From NCBI RefSeq assembly GCF_012033785.1, contig NZ_JAAVJC010000015.1, forward strand, positions 1 to 44,905: a DNA stretch of 44,905 bases, given 5' to 3'. The stretch's first letter is position 1. Each line of letters begins with the position of its first letter. Shown piece after piece: positions 33,965-42,578 of the stretch. The translations under genes and the position numbers were made by a program. The notes under the pieces were generated by a model, which made no database searches, was not told the origin of the DNA, and saw nothing but the letters and a program-made list of their open reading frames with translations. This DNA is from Streptomyces bohaiensis (GTDB lineage Bacteria > Actinomycetota > Actinomycetes > Streptomycetales > Streptomycetaceae).

Positions 33965-34366
33965 ATGTACGAGGACGATGTGGTGGAACTGGCGATAGAA
34001 GCGGACAGCGTCCGCCAGCAGATGACCGACGGGGCGCTGTCGGTGGACGCGGGTGACCGGGCGGCGCTGAGCTCGGTCCGCCGCATGTGCAGCCTGGGGT
34101 ACAGCGCCGCTGCGCCGGAGAACTTCGACGAGTACCTCGCCCTGGATCTGCGGCGCGCGGCGCGCTGCTCGGGGCACGACCCCGCCCAGAAGCCGGTGGG
34201 GACCGTGATCCGCCACGCCGCCGAACTCGTGGAGTCGGGGCGGAACCCGCACGCCGTGCTCAACGCACTCACACCGCTGGTCGAACCGGCCACCGTCGAG
34301 AAACCTGCGGCCGGCGCCGGCCCCGACCCCCGAGAGGTCCCCGCCCCGCTCGACGAGCCGGGCTGA
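33965..34366 (+). CDS. Hypothetical protein downstream of the DnaB-like gene
   Basis: The 133-aa product (MYEDDVVELAIEADSVRQQM) is acidic and predicted mainly helical. It has no signal peptide or membrane segment, and its C-terminus is Pro-rich. It was not recognised. It lies 39 nt after the DnaB-like gene and is followed by a strong terminator, so the two probably form a transcription unit. Confidence 0.65.
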   Translation: MYEDDVVELAIEADSVRQQMTDGALSVDAGDRAALSSVRRMCSLGYSAAAPENFDEYLALDLRRAARCSGHDPAQKPVGTVIRHAAELVESGRNPHAVLNALTPLVEPATVEKPAAGAGPDPREVPAPLDEPG

Positions 34367-34389
34367 CGCTCCGTCGTCGTCCGCGGGCG

Positions 34390-34426
34390 GAACGGGGCAG
34401 CGGGGCAGGTCCCCGCTGCCCCGTTC
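34390..34426 (+). terminator. Strong terminator hairpin
   Basis: A 16-bp perfect stem, GAACGGGGCAGCGGGG (34390-34405) with CCCCGCTGCCCCGTTC (34411-34426), and a 5-nt loop lie 24 nt past the stop at 34366. There is no U-tract. Confidence 0.85.
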
Positions 34427-34535
34427 GGCCGCGCGGGGGCCACGAGTGTCGTTCCGGCGCGCGACCTCTGCGGCCGGGCCCCTGGCGAGGGGCAGCGCAC
34501 TGCCGGTGCCGCCGGTATCGGGGCCCACGATTGAT

Positions 34536-34609
34536 GGGACTCCATGCGGTCCTCGTCGACCCACCGGGTGTGTCGGCCGGTGGGGTCGACGAGGACCGCA
34601 TGGAGTCCC
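34536..34609. repeat. 30-bp-arm inverted repeat
   Basis: Left arm 34536-34565 (starting GGGACTCCATGCGGTCCTCG) and right arm 34579-34609 are complementary over about 30 bp with one bulged base. The loop is 13 nt. It is far longer than nearby terminators and is over 100 bp past the terminator at 34390. It may be a DNA cruciform site, a remnant of a mobile element end pair or a small structured RNA. Confidence 0.75.
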
Positions 34610-35011
34610 GCTCGGCGTACGGCGACGATCACCCGACCGCCGGCACGGGCCCCCGATCAACGACGGTCACAGCGCCCCGGTGGGGCCCACGAGATCGATC
34701 CCGTACGGCGCGCGTAGGGCCGCCGCCGCGGCTCCGACGACGGAGGCCCGGTTGCGAACCGTGACCGGACCGGCGTCCGGAGGGGGACGACGGCAGCGCA
34801 GCGGCGGGGCGGGCCGCCACGGATCGGGCTGGGCCCGTGCGTCGTGGGGGCGTGGCGGGGACGTCCGCCGAACCGGATCGCTACTTTCCGCAACGGAGTC
34901 GCCACGCCCTCCACCGCCGGAGCGATGTCCCGCACCAGGCTCGGACGCCAGCTGAGATGAACGCGACGTGCCGGATCGTTCGCATGAGCTGTCACCTTCC
35001 GGAGGGGAACC
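34610..35011. other. Intergenic, no gene seen
   Basis: This stretch leads to the RICIN gene. Only shadow frames were seen. An SD (GGAGGGGAACC) precedes ATG 35012. Confidence 0.4.
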
Positions 35012-35760
35012 ATGACGAACCGACTGGCCCGTTCACTCCTGCTGCCCCTGGCAGTGCTCGCGACCCTCTTGGTGGGAGCGGCCACCGCGGTGGCGTCGCC
35101 CGGCACCGCCGCGGCCCAGCAGTCCGACGACGGCGCCCCGGCGCCGCTCAACGCGCCCACCGTCCCGAAGTACTTCCCCGGGATCGGGGGCGGGCCGTAC
35201 AGCATCGCGTTGCAGGCCGCCTACGCCACCGCCTACGGGGCCGCCGCCAACGAGGGCTATCCGGCCGCCACCTGCCGTCTCTCGGCGGGACCCGTGGCCC
35301 ACCAGAACAACCAGACCTACTTCCAGGTCATGCTGGAGATCTGCTGCACGCCGCCGGCGGGCGCGGGGCCGGCGCGATCATCGGTGTCCACTCCGGCCGG
35401 TGCATCGACGTCCGCGGCGGCACCGCCCGCGAGGGGACTCCCGTACAGCTCTACGACTGCAACGGCACGGACGCGCAGCGATGGAGCTTCCACGCCGACG
35501 GCACGGTCCGCGCCATGGGCCACTGCATGGACGTGCATCGCGCCCACACCGCGAACAACACCTACGTCGGCCTGAACCGGTGCCACGGCGCGGACAACCA
35601 GTGCTGGGAGCGGCTGCCGAACGGCAGCCTGCGCAGCGTCCACTCCGGCAAGTGCCCGGACGCGCCCGGTTTCGGCACCCACAACGGGCACCACCTCGTC
35701 ATCCGGGACGGCAGCGGCGCGGCGAACCAGCTGTGGCGCGGCCCCGCCATGGAGTCCTGA
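35012..35760 (+). pseudogene. Secreted RICIN-type lectin protein, frameshifted
   Basis: The first frame gives a signal peptide (LLLPLAVLATLLVGAATAVA, AxA site near TAAAQQ) and a ~75-residue N-domain ending VMLEICCTPPAG. In another frame a ricin B-type beta-trefoil follows: IIGVHSGRCIDVRGG, VQLYDCNGTDAQRW, GHCMDVHRAHTANNT and DNQCWERLPNGSLRS. The QxW-like motifs are recognisable. One extra G in the GGGG run near 35365 would join both into a ~249-aa secreted carbohydrate-binding protein. The indel may be a sequencing error. Confidence 0.75.
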
Positions 35761-35945
35761 GCGACGGACGGCCGGGCGGCCGGGGGGCCGCTGCGTCCAG
35801 CACCGAGCGGTCGACTCCCACGCCGAGGCCCGGGATCCGGCAACAGACCGACGGGGCGGTGGCCCACGACATCGGCGGAGCCGACCATGCGGCGACTCGG
35901 GCCGATGGGCCCGCACACGCCGCGGACGTCTCCCTGTCTCCCTGC

Positions 35946-35976
35946 CCCGCTGTCCCGCTGTCCCGCTGTCCCGCGC
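35946..35976. repeat. Short tandem octamer repeat
   Basis: CCCGCTGT is repeated three times, followed by a partial CCCGCGCT unit. It is upstream of the phosphatase gene; role unknown. Confidence 0.6.
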
Positions 35977-36100
35977 TGCGGCTGCCCCGCGACGTTCCGT
36001 CCACCGCCCTGCCCCGTCCGCTGCGCCCTCGACCGGCGCACGGCCCGAGGCGCCCGCGCGGAGCCGAGCGGAGCGGCGCCGGTGATGAGACGCTCGGGCT

Positions 36101-37261
36101 ATGCGCAAGCTCCGCGGGCGGTCCGAGGCGACCTTGATTCGACCCGGCAGTGCACTGTTCACCGCCGCGCGGATCCTGCCGTTCGTCGCGATCGTCGCGG
36201 TGGTCTCGATCGAGCTCTCCCCCGCGCACTTCCTCTACACGGGCCCGTTCCTCACCCCCGCGCCGGCGCTGGCCGCGCTCACGATGGGGCCCGGGGGAAC
36301 GGCGGCGGTGGCCCTCCTCGCGGGCGCGGCCAGTTGCGCCACCGCGACCTGGAACCAGGCATGGGGCAGCCAGCAGGTGTACGCGAACCTGTCGGCGCTG
36401 CTGCTGGTATCGCTGGCCAGCCTGGTGTCCAGCGCCGCCCGGGCACGTCGGGAGCGGGAACTGGCCCACGTCAGACGCATCGCACAGGTCTCACAGGATG
36501 TGGTGCTGCGCCCTGTTCCGGACCGGCTGCCGGGCGCACGGGCCGCGGGGGTCTATCTCGCGGCGGAGGCGGGCGCACGGGTCGGAGGCGACCTCTACGA
36601 GGTCCTCGCCACGCGGTACGGCATCCGCGTCCTCGTCGGCGACGTGCGCGGAAAGGGGCTGCCGGCGGTGCGCACCACCGCCGCGGTGCTGGGCGCCTTC
36701 CGGGAGGCGGCGCACTACGAGGCCGAACTGGCGGACGTGATGACGCGCTGCGAGGCCGCGCTGCAGCGGGAGATCCGTCGGGCCGAGCAGCTACCGGACG
36801 GGACCGGACCGGACGACCCGGCCGAGCAGTTCGTCACCGCCCTCCTCGCCCAGGTACCGACCGAACCGGTCGTGGAGCTGGTCAGTCGGGGCCACCCCCC
36901 GCCGCTGCTGCTCAGCGGCGGGGGCGTGCGTTCCCTGGAAGCCGCGGTGCCCCTGCCGCCGCTGGGTCTCGCTGAGTTCCTCGGCTCGACCCCCGCGAGG
37001 GCGGAGACCTTCCCGTTCCGTCCCGGCGAGCGGTTGCTGCTCCACACCGACGGGGTGGTGGAGGCGCGTGATCCCGCGCGGAACTTCTTCGATCTCCCGG
37101 TCCACCTGGCCGGGCTGGGCCATGACGCACCGCAGCAGCTGGTGGAGCAGATCCGCGCCGCGCTCCTGCAGCACGTGCGGGGGAGCCTGGAGGACGACGC
37201 CGCCCTGGTGGTCGTCGAGCGGGAGGCGGCCGGTACCCCCGGCAGGCCGGCGCCTCCCTGA
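36101..37261 (+). CDS. Membrane SpoIIE-type PP2C serine phosphatase
   Basis: The 386-aa protein has three or four N-terminal membrane helices (about residues 20-115: ILPFVAIVAVVSIEL, TAAVALLAGAASCA, LSALLLVSLASLVS) and then a PP2C-SIG domain: VLRPVPDRLPGARAAGVY, metal-binding VGGDLYEV, VGDVRGKGLPAV, LLLHTDGVVEARD and DDAALVVV. Such proteins dephosphorylate anti-anti-sigma factors to activate sigma-factor pathways. No sensory PAS/GAF domain is present; sensing may come from the membrane part. It converges with the SDR gene (46 nt apart). Confidence 0.92.
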   Translation: MRKLRGRSEATLIRPGSALFTAARILPFVAIVAVVSIELSPAHFLYTGPFLTPAPALAALTMGPGGTAAVALLAGAASCATATWNQAWGSQQVYANLSALLLVSLASLVSSAARARRERELAHVRRIAQVSQDVVLRPVPDRLPGARAAGVYLAAEAGARVGGDLYEVLATRYGIRVLVGDVRGKGLPAVRTTAAVLGAFREAAHYEAELADVMTRCEAALQREIRRAEQLPDGTGPDDPAEQFVTALLAQVPTEPVVELVSRGHPPPLLLSGGGVRSLEAAVPLPPLGLAEFLGSTPARAETFPFRPGERLLLHTDGVVEARDPARNFFDLPVHLAGLGHDAPQQLVEQIRAALLQHVRGSLEDDAALVVVEREAAGTPGRPAPP

Positions 37262-37307
37262 CGCGCGGCGCCGGGCGGGCACGGCGCCGTCCCCGAACCG
37301 CGCCGAC

Positions 37308-38219
37308 TCAGTCGTCGCCGGGGAAGGAGACACCGGCGAGCGTGCAGGAGACCTGCCAGAGTCGAGCGGCCTCCTCCGGGCTGCGGGCGCCTCGGTAGAC
37401 GCGCTGCTCGCGCGCCGCGCCGGTGAGACTCCCCCACCCGCGGGGCCCGTAGAAGCGGCCGCCCCGTGCGTCCGGGCTCGTCGCGGCATGCAGAGCGGGA
37501 CGCAGACCGCCGTCGACGCGCTGTACCGGCCAACCCAGCGGGGCGAGGAGTCGGAACGCCGCGTCGAACGGCGAGCGACCGCCGCCCATCCTGGGCCCGG
37601 CGGACTGGAGGTTGGTGGCGGTGAACCCCGGGTGGGCGATGTTGCTGGTGATCCCCCACCCGCGGTCCCGGCTCCGCCGGTCCAGTTCGAGGCCGAACAG
37701 CATGGCCGCCAGCTTCGACTGCCCGTAGGCGGGCCACGGTCGGTAGTCCTGCTCGAACTGGAGGTCGTCCCAGCGCATGCCCGTGACCATGGCGGCCGCC
37801 AGGGCCGACTGCGTGGTCACCCGGGCGGCGCCGGCGATGAGCAACGGCAGGATGCCGGCGACGAGGGCGACGTGCCCGAGGTGGTTGGTACCGAACTGCA
37901 GCTCGAAGCCGTCGACCGTGGTGTGGCGCGTCGGCGGTGTCATGACGGCAGCGTTGTTGACCAGGATGTGAATGGGACGTCCCTCTGCCGTGAGCCGGTC
38001 CGCGAGAGCGGCGACGGACTCCAGGGAGGCGAGGTCGAGTGCGCGGGTGTCGGCGGTGCCACCGATGCGTTCGAGCGCCACCCGGCCCTTGGCCGCGTCG
38101 CGCACCGGAATCAGGACCTCGGCGCCGGACTGGGCGAGGCGGCGGGCGAGCCCCAGGCCGATGCCGTCGCTGCCCCCGGTGACCACGGCCAGGGTGCCGT
38201 GCGGATGTGATGGGTTCAT
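37308..38219 (-). CDS. Short-chain dehydrogenase/reductase
   Basis: The 303-aa protein has the NAD(P)-binding motif [26 protein letters not shown] (NNAG variant) and an active-site YGQSK (Y-x3-K). The C-terminal region resembles retinol dehydrogenase/WW-oxidoreductase-like SDRs of actinomycetes. ATG 38219 chosen. It is divergent from the XRE regulator at 38321, a frequent pairing where the regulator controls the oxidoreductase. Substrate unknown. Confidence 0.92.
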   Translation of the reverse strand: MNPSHPHGTLAVVTGGSDGIGLGLARRLAQSGAEVLIPVRDAAKGRVALERIGGTADTRALDLASLESVAALADRLTAEGRPIHILVNNAAVMTPPTRHTTVDGFELQFGTNHLGHVALVAGILPLLIAGAARVTTQSALAAAMVTGMRWDDLQFEQDYRPWPAYGQSKLAAMLFGLELDRRSRDRGWGITSNIAHPGFTATNLQSAGPRMGGGRSPFDAAFRLLAPLGWPVQRVDGGLRPALHAATSPDARGGRFYGPRGWGSLTGAAREQRVYRGARSPEEAARLWQVSCTLAGVSFPGDD

Positions 38220-38269
38220 GCGGCGATGCTCGCCATCGGCGCGGCTCCCGGGCAGAGCGCGGTTGTCGG

Positions 38270-38284
38270 GGGATCGGTGATCCC
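38270..38284. promoter_or_regulatory. Palindrome between the divergent SDR and XRE genes
   Basis: GGGATC-GGT-GATCCC is a perfect 6-bp-arm palindrome in the middle of the 101-bp divergent region, a candidate site for the XRE regulator. Confidence 0.5.
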
Positions 38285-38320
38285 TGGCTGGGCCGCGTGC
38301 GTCGGGCCCACAATGCCCCC

Positions 38321-39181
38321 ATGAATCGTGATGCGCTGGCCGACTTCCTCCGCCGCCGCCGGGAGGGGCTCCGCCCCGCGGACGTCGGTCTCCCTCCGGG
38401 AGCGAGACGCCGGACACCGGGGCTCCGCCGCGAGGAGGTCGCCCATCTGGCGGTCATGTCCACCGACTACTACACGCGGCTGGAGCAGCGGCGCGGTCCG
38501 CAGCCGAGTCCCCGCCTGGTCGGGGCGATCGGCCGGGCCCTGCGCCTGAGCAACGACGAGCGCGACCACCTCTACCGTCTCGCGGGGCACCACGCCCCCG
38601 CCGCTGTCCCGACCGCCACCCGGGCGGCTCCGGGGCTGCTGCGCGTGCTGGAGCGGCTCGACGACACGCCGGCGGTCGTCTTCTCCGACCTCGGGGTGAC
38701 GCTGGCGCAGAACCCGATGGCGGTCGCTCTCCTCGGAGACACGTCGCGCTGTTCCGGACTCGCCCGCAGCGCGATCCACCGCTGGTTCACCGACCCGGCA
38801 GAACGCGCCCGCTACCCGGAGGCGGATTGGGGCCGGCAGAGCCGGGCGCAGGTCGCGAACCTGCGGGCCGCCCACGGCGTGCAGGGGCCGCGGTCACGGG
38901 CCGGTGCGCTGGTACGGGCGCTGCTGCAGGAGAGCGAGGAGTTCGCGGAGCTGTGGGAGCGGCACGAAGTGGCGCGACGCTTCGCCGACCGCAAGACGCT
39001 GCTCCACCCGGAGGTGGGAGCCATCGAGCTCGACTGCCAGGCGCTCTTCACCGAGGACCGCTCGCAGACACTGCTGGTCTTCACCGCCGAGCCGCGGACC
39101 GCGGCTCACGAGACGCTGCGGTTGCTGTCCGTGCTGGGAACCGCCCGGTTCGATCCGGCCGAGGACCGCGGAGGCCGATGA
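38321..39181 (+). CDS. XRE-family regulator with MmyB-like ligand domain
   Basis: The 286-aa protein starts with an HTH ([20 protein letters not shown], then [28 protein letters not shown]), followed by the MmyB-like domain: [20 protein letters not shown] and late [19 protein letters not shown]. It fits the large actinomycete family of XRE/MmyB regulators found next to SDR genes. It probably controls the divergent SDR. ATG 38321 follows the divergent region directly. Confidence 0.92.
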   Translation: MNRDALADFLRRRREGLRPADVGLPPGARRRTPGLRREEVAHLAVMSTDYYTRLEQRRGPQPSPRLVGAIGRALRLSNDERDHLYRLAGHHAPAAVPTATRAAPGLLRVLERLDDTPAVVFSDLGVTLAQNPMAVALLGDTSRCSGLARSAIHRWFTDPAERARYPEADWGRQSRAQVANLRAAHGVQGPRSRAGALVRALLQESEEFAELWERHEVARRFADRKTLLHPEVGAIELDCQALFTEDRSQTLLVFTAEPRTAAHETLRLLSVLGTARFDPAEDRGGR

Positions 39182-39596
39182 GAGACGGCTCTGTCGCCGC
39201 TGGGCCGCGAGTTGCTCGCCTCGGAAGGTTCCCGGAAGGTGTGTGCCGTTTCTGCTCGCGCCGCACCGGGGTCGGGCTGCCCCGGAACGACGTGGTGGAG
39301 AGGGGACTGCCGAGTCCTGCCGGGGAGTCCGCGACGCGGGGCCGTGAGGAGCGTCCGGTGATGTGCGCGGACGTTCCCCCCCCTCGCAGCCGGCGGTGCT
39401 GCTCGGCTGCGAGGAGCACGCGTGAGGTTCCTCGGCAGGTTCGGGACGGACAGGGGCAGCGCTTCGCGGCGCCGGCGGACGAGTCGGCGTGCCCGTGCTG
39501 AACGGCCTCACCCGGCACGTCCGCGGTACCCGGCAGAAGGAGCGCCCGCACTTTCCCCGGGCGGCCGCGACCGGCAGCCGGGCGGGAGGTGGCGGC
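39182..39596. other. Intergenic, no gene seen
   Basis: It lies between the convergent XRE and nuclease genes. Only shadow frames were seen. Confidence 0.4.
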
Positions 39597-40304
39597 TCAG
39601 CGGGCGGGGCGCGGCGGTGGCACGGCGGGCAGCAGCTCCCACAGCGGCCTGCTGCCGGTGGCCCAGGCGCCCAGCACCCGTCGGTCGACGACGTGCAACC
39701 GCTGGCGGCCGGCGAAGACCGCCGCGGGGGCGGTGACGCGACCGTTGGTGACGATCACCGCCACATCCGCCCCGTGCACCTGCCGGGCCGTACCGTTGAG
39801 GATCTGGAAGTCCGGCGTCCCCACCGGGGAACCGGCGAGGCCCCGCCGTCGGTGTTTGCACTGGACGACCCAGCGGCGCCCGAAGGGGTCCGTCGCCTTG
39901 ACATCCGCCCCGAGATCCCCCGCGCCACCGACGCGGACCGCGTCGCGGCAACCGTCGCGCCGCAACATGTCCCGCACGGCTTCCTCGAAACGGGCGTGGT
40001 GCAGCGCGTCGAGCATCGAGAGCGCGTCCCCGCCGCTGCCACCCACGGCCGGGGCACGCCGCGGGGAGACTCGACGACTCCCCTGGCGCCGGGTTCCGGA
40101 GCAGAGGGTGAGGGCCGCGACCGACGCCGCACCCCACCAGGTGGTGAGCACGATCTCCAGGAGCGCCGTCAGGGCGGCCACGCCTGCGAGGGTGGGCATC
40201 GCACGGGCTGCCGCCGACTGCGGTGGCCTGCGCCGGTGCCGCTGCGGGCCCCGCCCGCGGCGGGGCCCGGCCGCTCGCCGCGTCCCGCGCGGGGGGCTTG
40301 TCAC
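39597..40304 (-). CDS. Membrane-anchored Mrr-like restriction endonuclease-fold protein
   Basis: The 235-aa protein has a basic N-terminus, two hydrophobic segments (about residues 36-70) and a C-terminal Mrr-like nuclease domain: FEEAVRDMLRRDG, GAGDLGADVKA (catalytic Asp) and WVVQCKHRRRG (QxK). The PD-(D/E)xK core is complete. Location at the membrane may let it act on incoming DNA; that is inference. The GTG at 40304 overlaps the stop of the 85-aa gene (GTGA), so the two are coupled. Confidence 0.85.
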   Translation of the reverse strand: MTSPPRGTRRAAGPRRGRGPQRHRRRPPQSAAARAMPTLAGVAALTALLEIVLTTWWGAASVAALTLCSGTRRQGSRRVSPRRAPAVGGSGGDALSMLDALHHARFEEAVRDMLRRDGCRDAVRVGGAGDLGADVKATDPFGRRWVVQCKHRRRGLAGSPVGTPDFQILNGTARQVHGADVAVIVTNGRVTAPAAVFAGRQRLHVVDRRVLGAWATGSRPLWELLPAVPPPRPAR

Positions 40305-40558
40305 TGGCCCGCCCTGGTGACGCCGGCAGCCAGCTCACCGACGGCGCTGAAGATCGCCTGCCCCACGGGGGTGGGCGCCAGCACGACCCCCAGGGCGAGG
40401 ACGAGGACCACGGTCACCTTCTCGTCGTTCCTGCTCCGCGACTGCGTGCGGCGGCACAACCGCGCGACGACGACGGCTGCGAGCAGCACGGTCACATGGA
40501 CGGTCAGCACTGCCGGACCTCTCCCCACTCCCGACCCCACCGGAACGAGACGACCCAC
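40301..40558 (-). CDS. Small membrane protein coupled to the Mrr-like nuclease
   Basis: The 85-aa product has two membrane helices (LTVHVTVLLAAVVVARL and VTVVLVLALGVVLAP) separated by a basic, Arg-rich loop. The last part is TPVGQAIFSAVGELAAG. It was not recognised as a named family. The overlap with the nuclease gene suggests that both are made together. The start is uncertain; in-frame GTG codons downstream are alternatives. Confidence 0.7.
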   Translation of the reverse strand: MGRLVPVGSGVGRGPAVLTVHVTVLLAAVVVARLCRRTQSRSRNDEKVTVVLVLALGVVLAPTPVGQAIFSAVGELAAGVTRAGQ

Positions 40559-40795
40559 GCGCCTCGGTCGTCCTGTATAGCCGCTTCGGCCCCCTGAACA
40601 GCCCGGTGGCCGATCAATGGCAGGAATCAGCGCTATTTGGTCCGAACACGCGCGAGTCAGCGGATGACCGACATGCGTACGACGGGGTACTCAACGGTGC
40701 GGTGTCGACGCAACCGGTCAGTTTCGAAGAAGCCTCGGCATCGAGCGAGCCCGTAGTGTCACCGTGGAGCAGCAAGGATCACGCACAGGGGAGTG

Positions 40796-41260
40796 ATGAC
40801 GATGGGCGGCAGTGTCGATCCGGCGCAGGGCACCGGCGGTTTCTCATCCGAGGAACGCGCGGCGCTGCAACAGCGCGCCGCGGAGCTCAAGGCGGAGGCG
40901 GAACGGCCGCGGGGCGGCAAGGCAGCCGCGCAGGAACTGGAGGTGCTGGCGAAGATCGCGGAGATGCCGCCGGCCGATCGGGCGGTGGCGGAGCGCTTCC
41001 ACGCCGTCGTCACCACCCACGCTCCCGACCTCGCGCCCAAGCTCTGGTACGGGCAGCCCGCGTACGCCCGGCGCGGCACCGTGGTGTGCTTCTTCCGCAG
41101 CGGGGACGCCGACAAGGAGCGCTACTCGACCGTCGGCTTCACCACGGCGGCCGCGCTCGACGACGAGAGCGGCCTGTGGCCCACTTCCTACGCGGTGACC
41201 GAGCTGAGCGAGGCGGCGGTGGCCGAGCTGACCGAGCTCGTGCGGCGCGCCGTCGGCTGA
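40796..41260 (+). CDS. DUF1801-like protein
   Basis: The ~154-aa protein begins with a helical region (ERAALQQRAAELKAEAE), then FHAVVTTHAPDLAPKLWYGQPAYARRG, the characteristic W-Y-G-x-P/P motif of DUF1801/YdhG-like proteins. It also has KERYSTVGFTTAA. Function is not established for this family. Starts at 40793, 40796 or 40802 are possible; GGGGA lies just upstream. Confidence 0.85.
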   Translation: MTMGGSVDPAQGTGGFSSEERAALQQRAAELKAEAERPRGGKAAAQELEVLAKIAEMPPADRAVAERFHAVVTTHAPDLAPKLWYGQPAYARRGTVVCFFRSGDADKERYSTVGFTTAAALDDESGLWPTSYAVTELSEAAVAELTELVRRAVG

Positions 41261-41341
41261 GCCCGGCGAGGGCCGCCCGCGGCCCGGGTATCGCCCCGGC
41301 CCGCGGGGAGGAGGCGCCGACCGCGGGCCGGGGCGGGGCGG

Positions 41342-41752
41342 TCAGCCGGTCGGCTGGGTGAACCGGATCCGGTTCCCGAACGGGTCGCGGAGACCGCAGT
41401 CGATCCCGTAGGGCCGCTCGGTGGGCTCCTCGGTGAACTCGACTCCGCGCTGCAGCAGCGTGCGGTGGGTGCGGTGGCAGTCCTGGGTCGTCAGGACGAG
41501 CCAGCCCCCCATCGCCCCCTTGGTCACCAGGGCGCGGACCTGCGCGGCGGTCTCCTCGGACAGCGCGGGCGGACCGGGCTTCTCCAGCAGGATCTGCCGT
41601 TCCGGGTGACCGGGAACACTGACGGTGAGCCAGCGCATGAAACCCAGGTCGACGTCGGCGGCGACCTCCAGGCCGAGGGTGTCGACGTAGAAGGCGCGTG
41701 CCTGGTCCTGGTCGAGAACGTAGATCTGCGACTGTGCGATTCCGGTGAACAT
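41342..41752 (-). CDS. VOC-family (glyoxalase/bleomycin-resistance fold) protein
   Basis: The 136-aa protein shows the two-module VOC fold: IYVLDQDQARAFYVDTLGL and the C-terminal GIDCGLRDPFGNRIRFTQP. It is typical of small VOC proteins of unknown substrate. It follows the AraC regulator at 41800 by 47 nt on the same strand, a common AraC-VOC operon. Confidence 0.88.
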   Translation of the reverse strand: MFTGIAQSQIYVLDQDQARAFYVDTLGLEVAADVDLGFMRWLTVSVPGHPERQILLEKPGPPALSEETAAQVRALVTKGAMGGWLVLTTQDCHRTHRTLLQRGVEFTEEPTERPYGIDCGLRDPFGNRIRFTQPTG

Positions 41753-41799
41753 GCGACGACGGTATCCACGGCCCGGCGCGAGCACTTCTCCGGAACTGC

Positions 41800-42252
41800 T
41801 CACTTCCCGCTCGGGGCCGCCCGGCCGTCCTCGCCCTCCCGCGGTCGCTCACCGGAGGGGCCGGACGCCGGACGTGCCCACGCCATCGCGAAGCAGGTGG
41901 GAACAGCGAGCGCGCCGCCCTCGCGGCGGAACGCGCGGGGTGACCGGCCGACGATGTCGCGGAAGGTGCGACTGAAGGTGCCCGGACTCCGGAAACCGAC
42001 CTCGAAGCAGATGTCGGTGACGCCGCGATCGGTGTGGCGGAGGAGGAACATCGCCCGCTCGACCCGGCGGCGCTGCAGGTAGCGGTGGGGCGTCTCGCCG
42101 AAGGTGGCGCGGAAGGTACGGGCGAAGTGAGCCGGAGAGACATGGGCGAGGCGGGCCAGCGCCGGCACGTCCAGCGGCAGGGCGTGGTCACGGTCCATGG
42201 CGTCCCGCACCCGGAGCATGCGGCGGTTGGAGTCCTCGAGCGCGCGGTTCAC
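41800..42252 (-). CDS. AraC-family regulator, DNA-binding domain only
   Basis: From GTG 42252 the product is 150 aa. It has two HTH motifs: LDVPALARLAHVSPAHFAR and RGVTDICFEVGFRSPGTFSR. A single AraC domain occupies most of the protein; there is no ligand domain. It likely controls the downstream VOC gene. A longer reading from 42345 adds only a low-complexity extension. Confidence 0.87.
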   Translation of the reverse strand: MNRALEDSNRRMLRVRDAMDRDHALPLDVPALARLAHVSPAHFARTFRATFGETPHRYLQRRRVERAMFLLRHTDRGVTDICFEVGFRSPGTFSRTFRDIVGRSPRAFRREGGALAVPTCFAMAWARPASGPSGERPREGEDGRAAPSGK

Positions 42253-42496
42253 CGCCCCATCCCACCACGCCCCGCTGACGGCGGACGCCGCCGCGGGGCT
42301 GTCCCGACCGCCGCCCGACCGCCAGCGGTCCCTGCCCACCCGCACCCCGGCCGAACGTCGGGGCGCTGCTCGGGGGTTCGGGGGCGTGCGGCTGCGAAGG
42401 CGAGGTGGTCGGGCACGAAGCGCGAGGCCAACCGGGTTGCCTGCGGCCCGGTTTGATCGGCCGGCACCGCCGCACGCCGCCGGGACGGCGAGGTGG

Positions 42497-42520
42497 ATAC
42501 CGCGTATGCATACGCGGTAT
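42497..42520. promoter_or_regulatory. Perfect 24-bp palindrome before the TPR-prenyl synthase operon
   Basis: Left half ATACCGCGTATG (42497-42508) is the exact reverse complement of the right half CATACGCGGTAT (42509-42520). TATAAA follows directly at its right edge and may be a -10. It is 58 bp before ATG 42579 in the 326-bp divergent region with AraC. A strong operator candidate. Confidence 0.8.
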
Positions 42521-42578
42521 AAAGGGAGCGCGGAAGGACTCCTTCCGCAGACCGATGCCTCCAGCCGAAAAGGAATCG

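Noticed and set aside
35946..35976. Octamer tandem repeat as a phase-variation tract
   Set aside because: Only three full units and not within a coding region or an evident promoter spacer.
39182..39501. Possible small gene on the + strand after the XRE regulator
   Set aside because: The frame is an extension of an Arg/Gly-rich shadow with no start context or domain.
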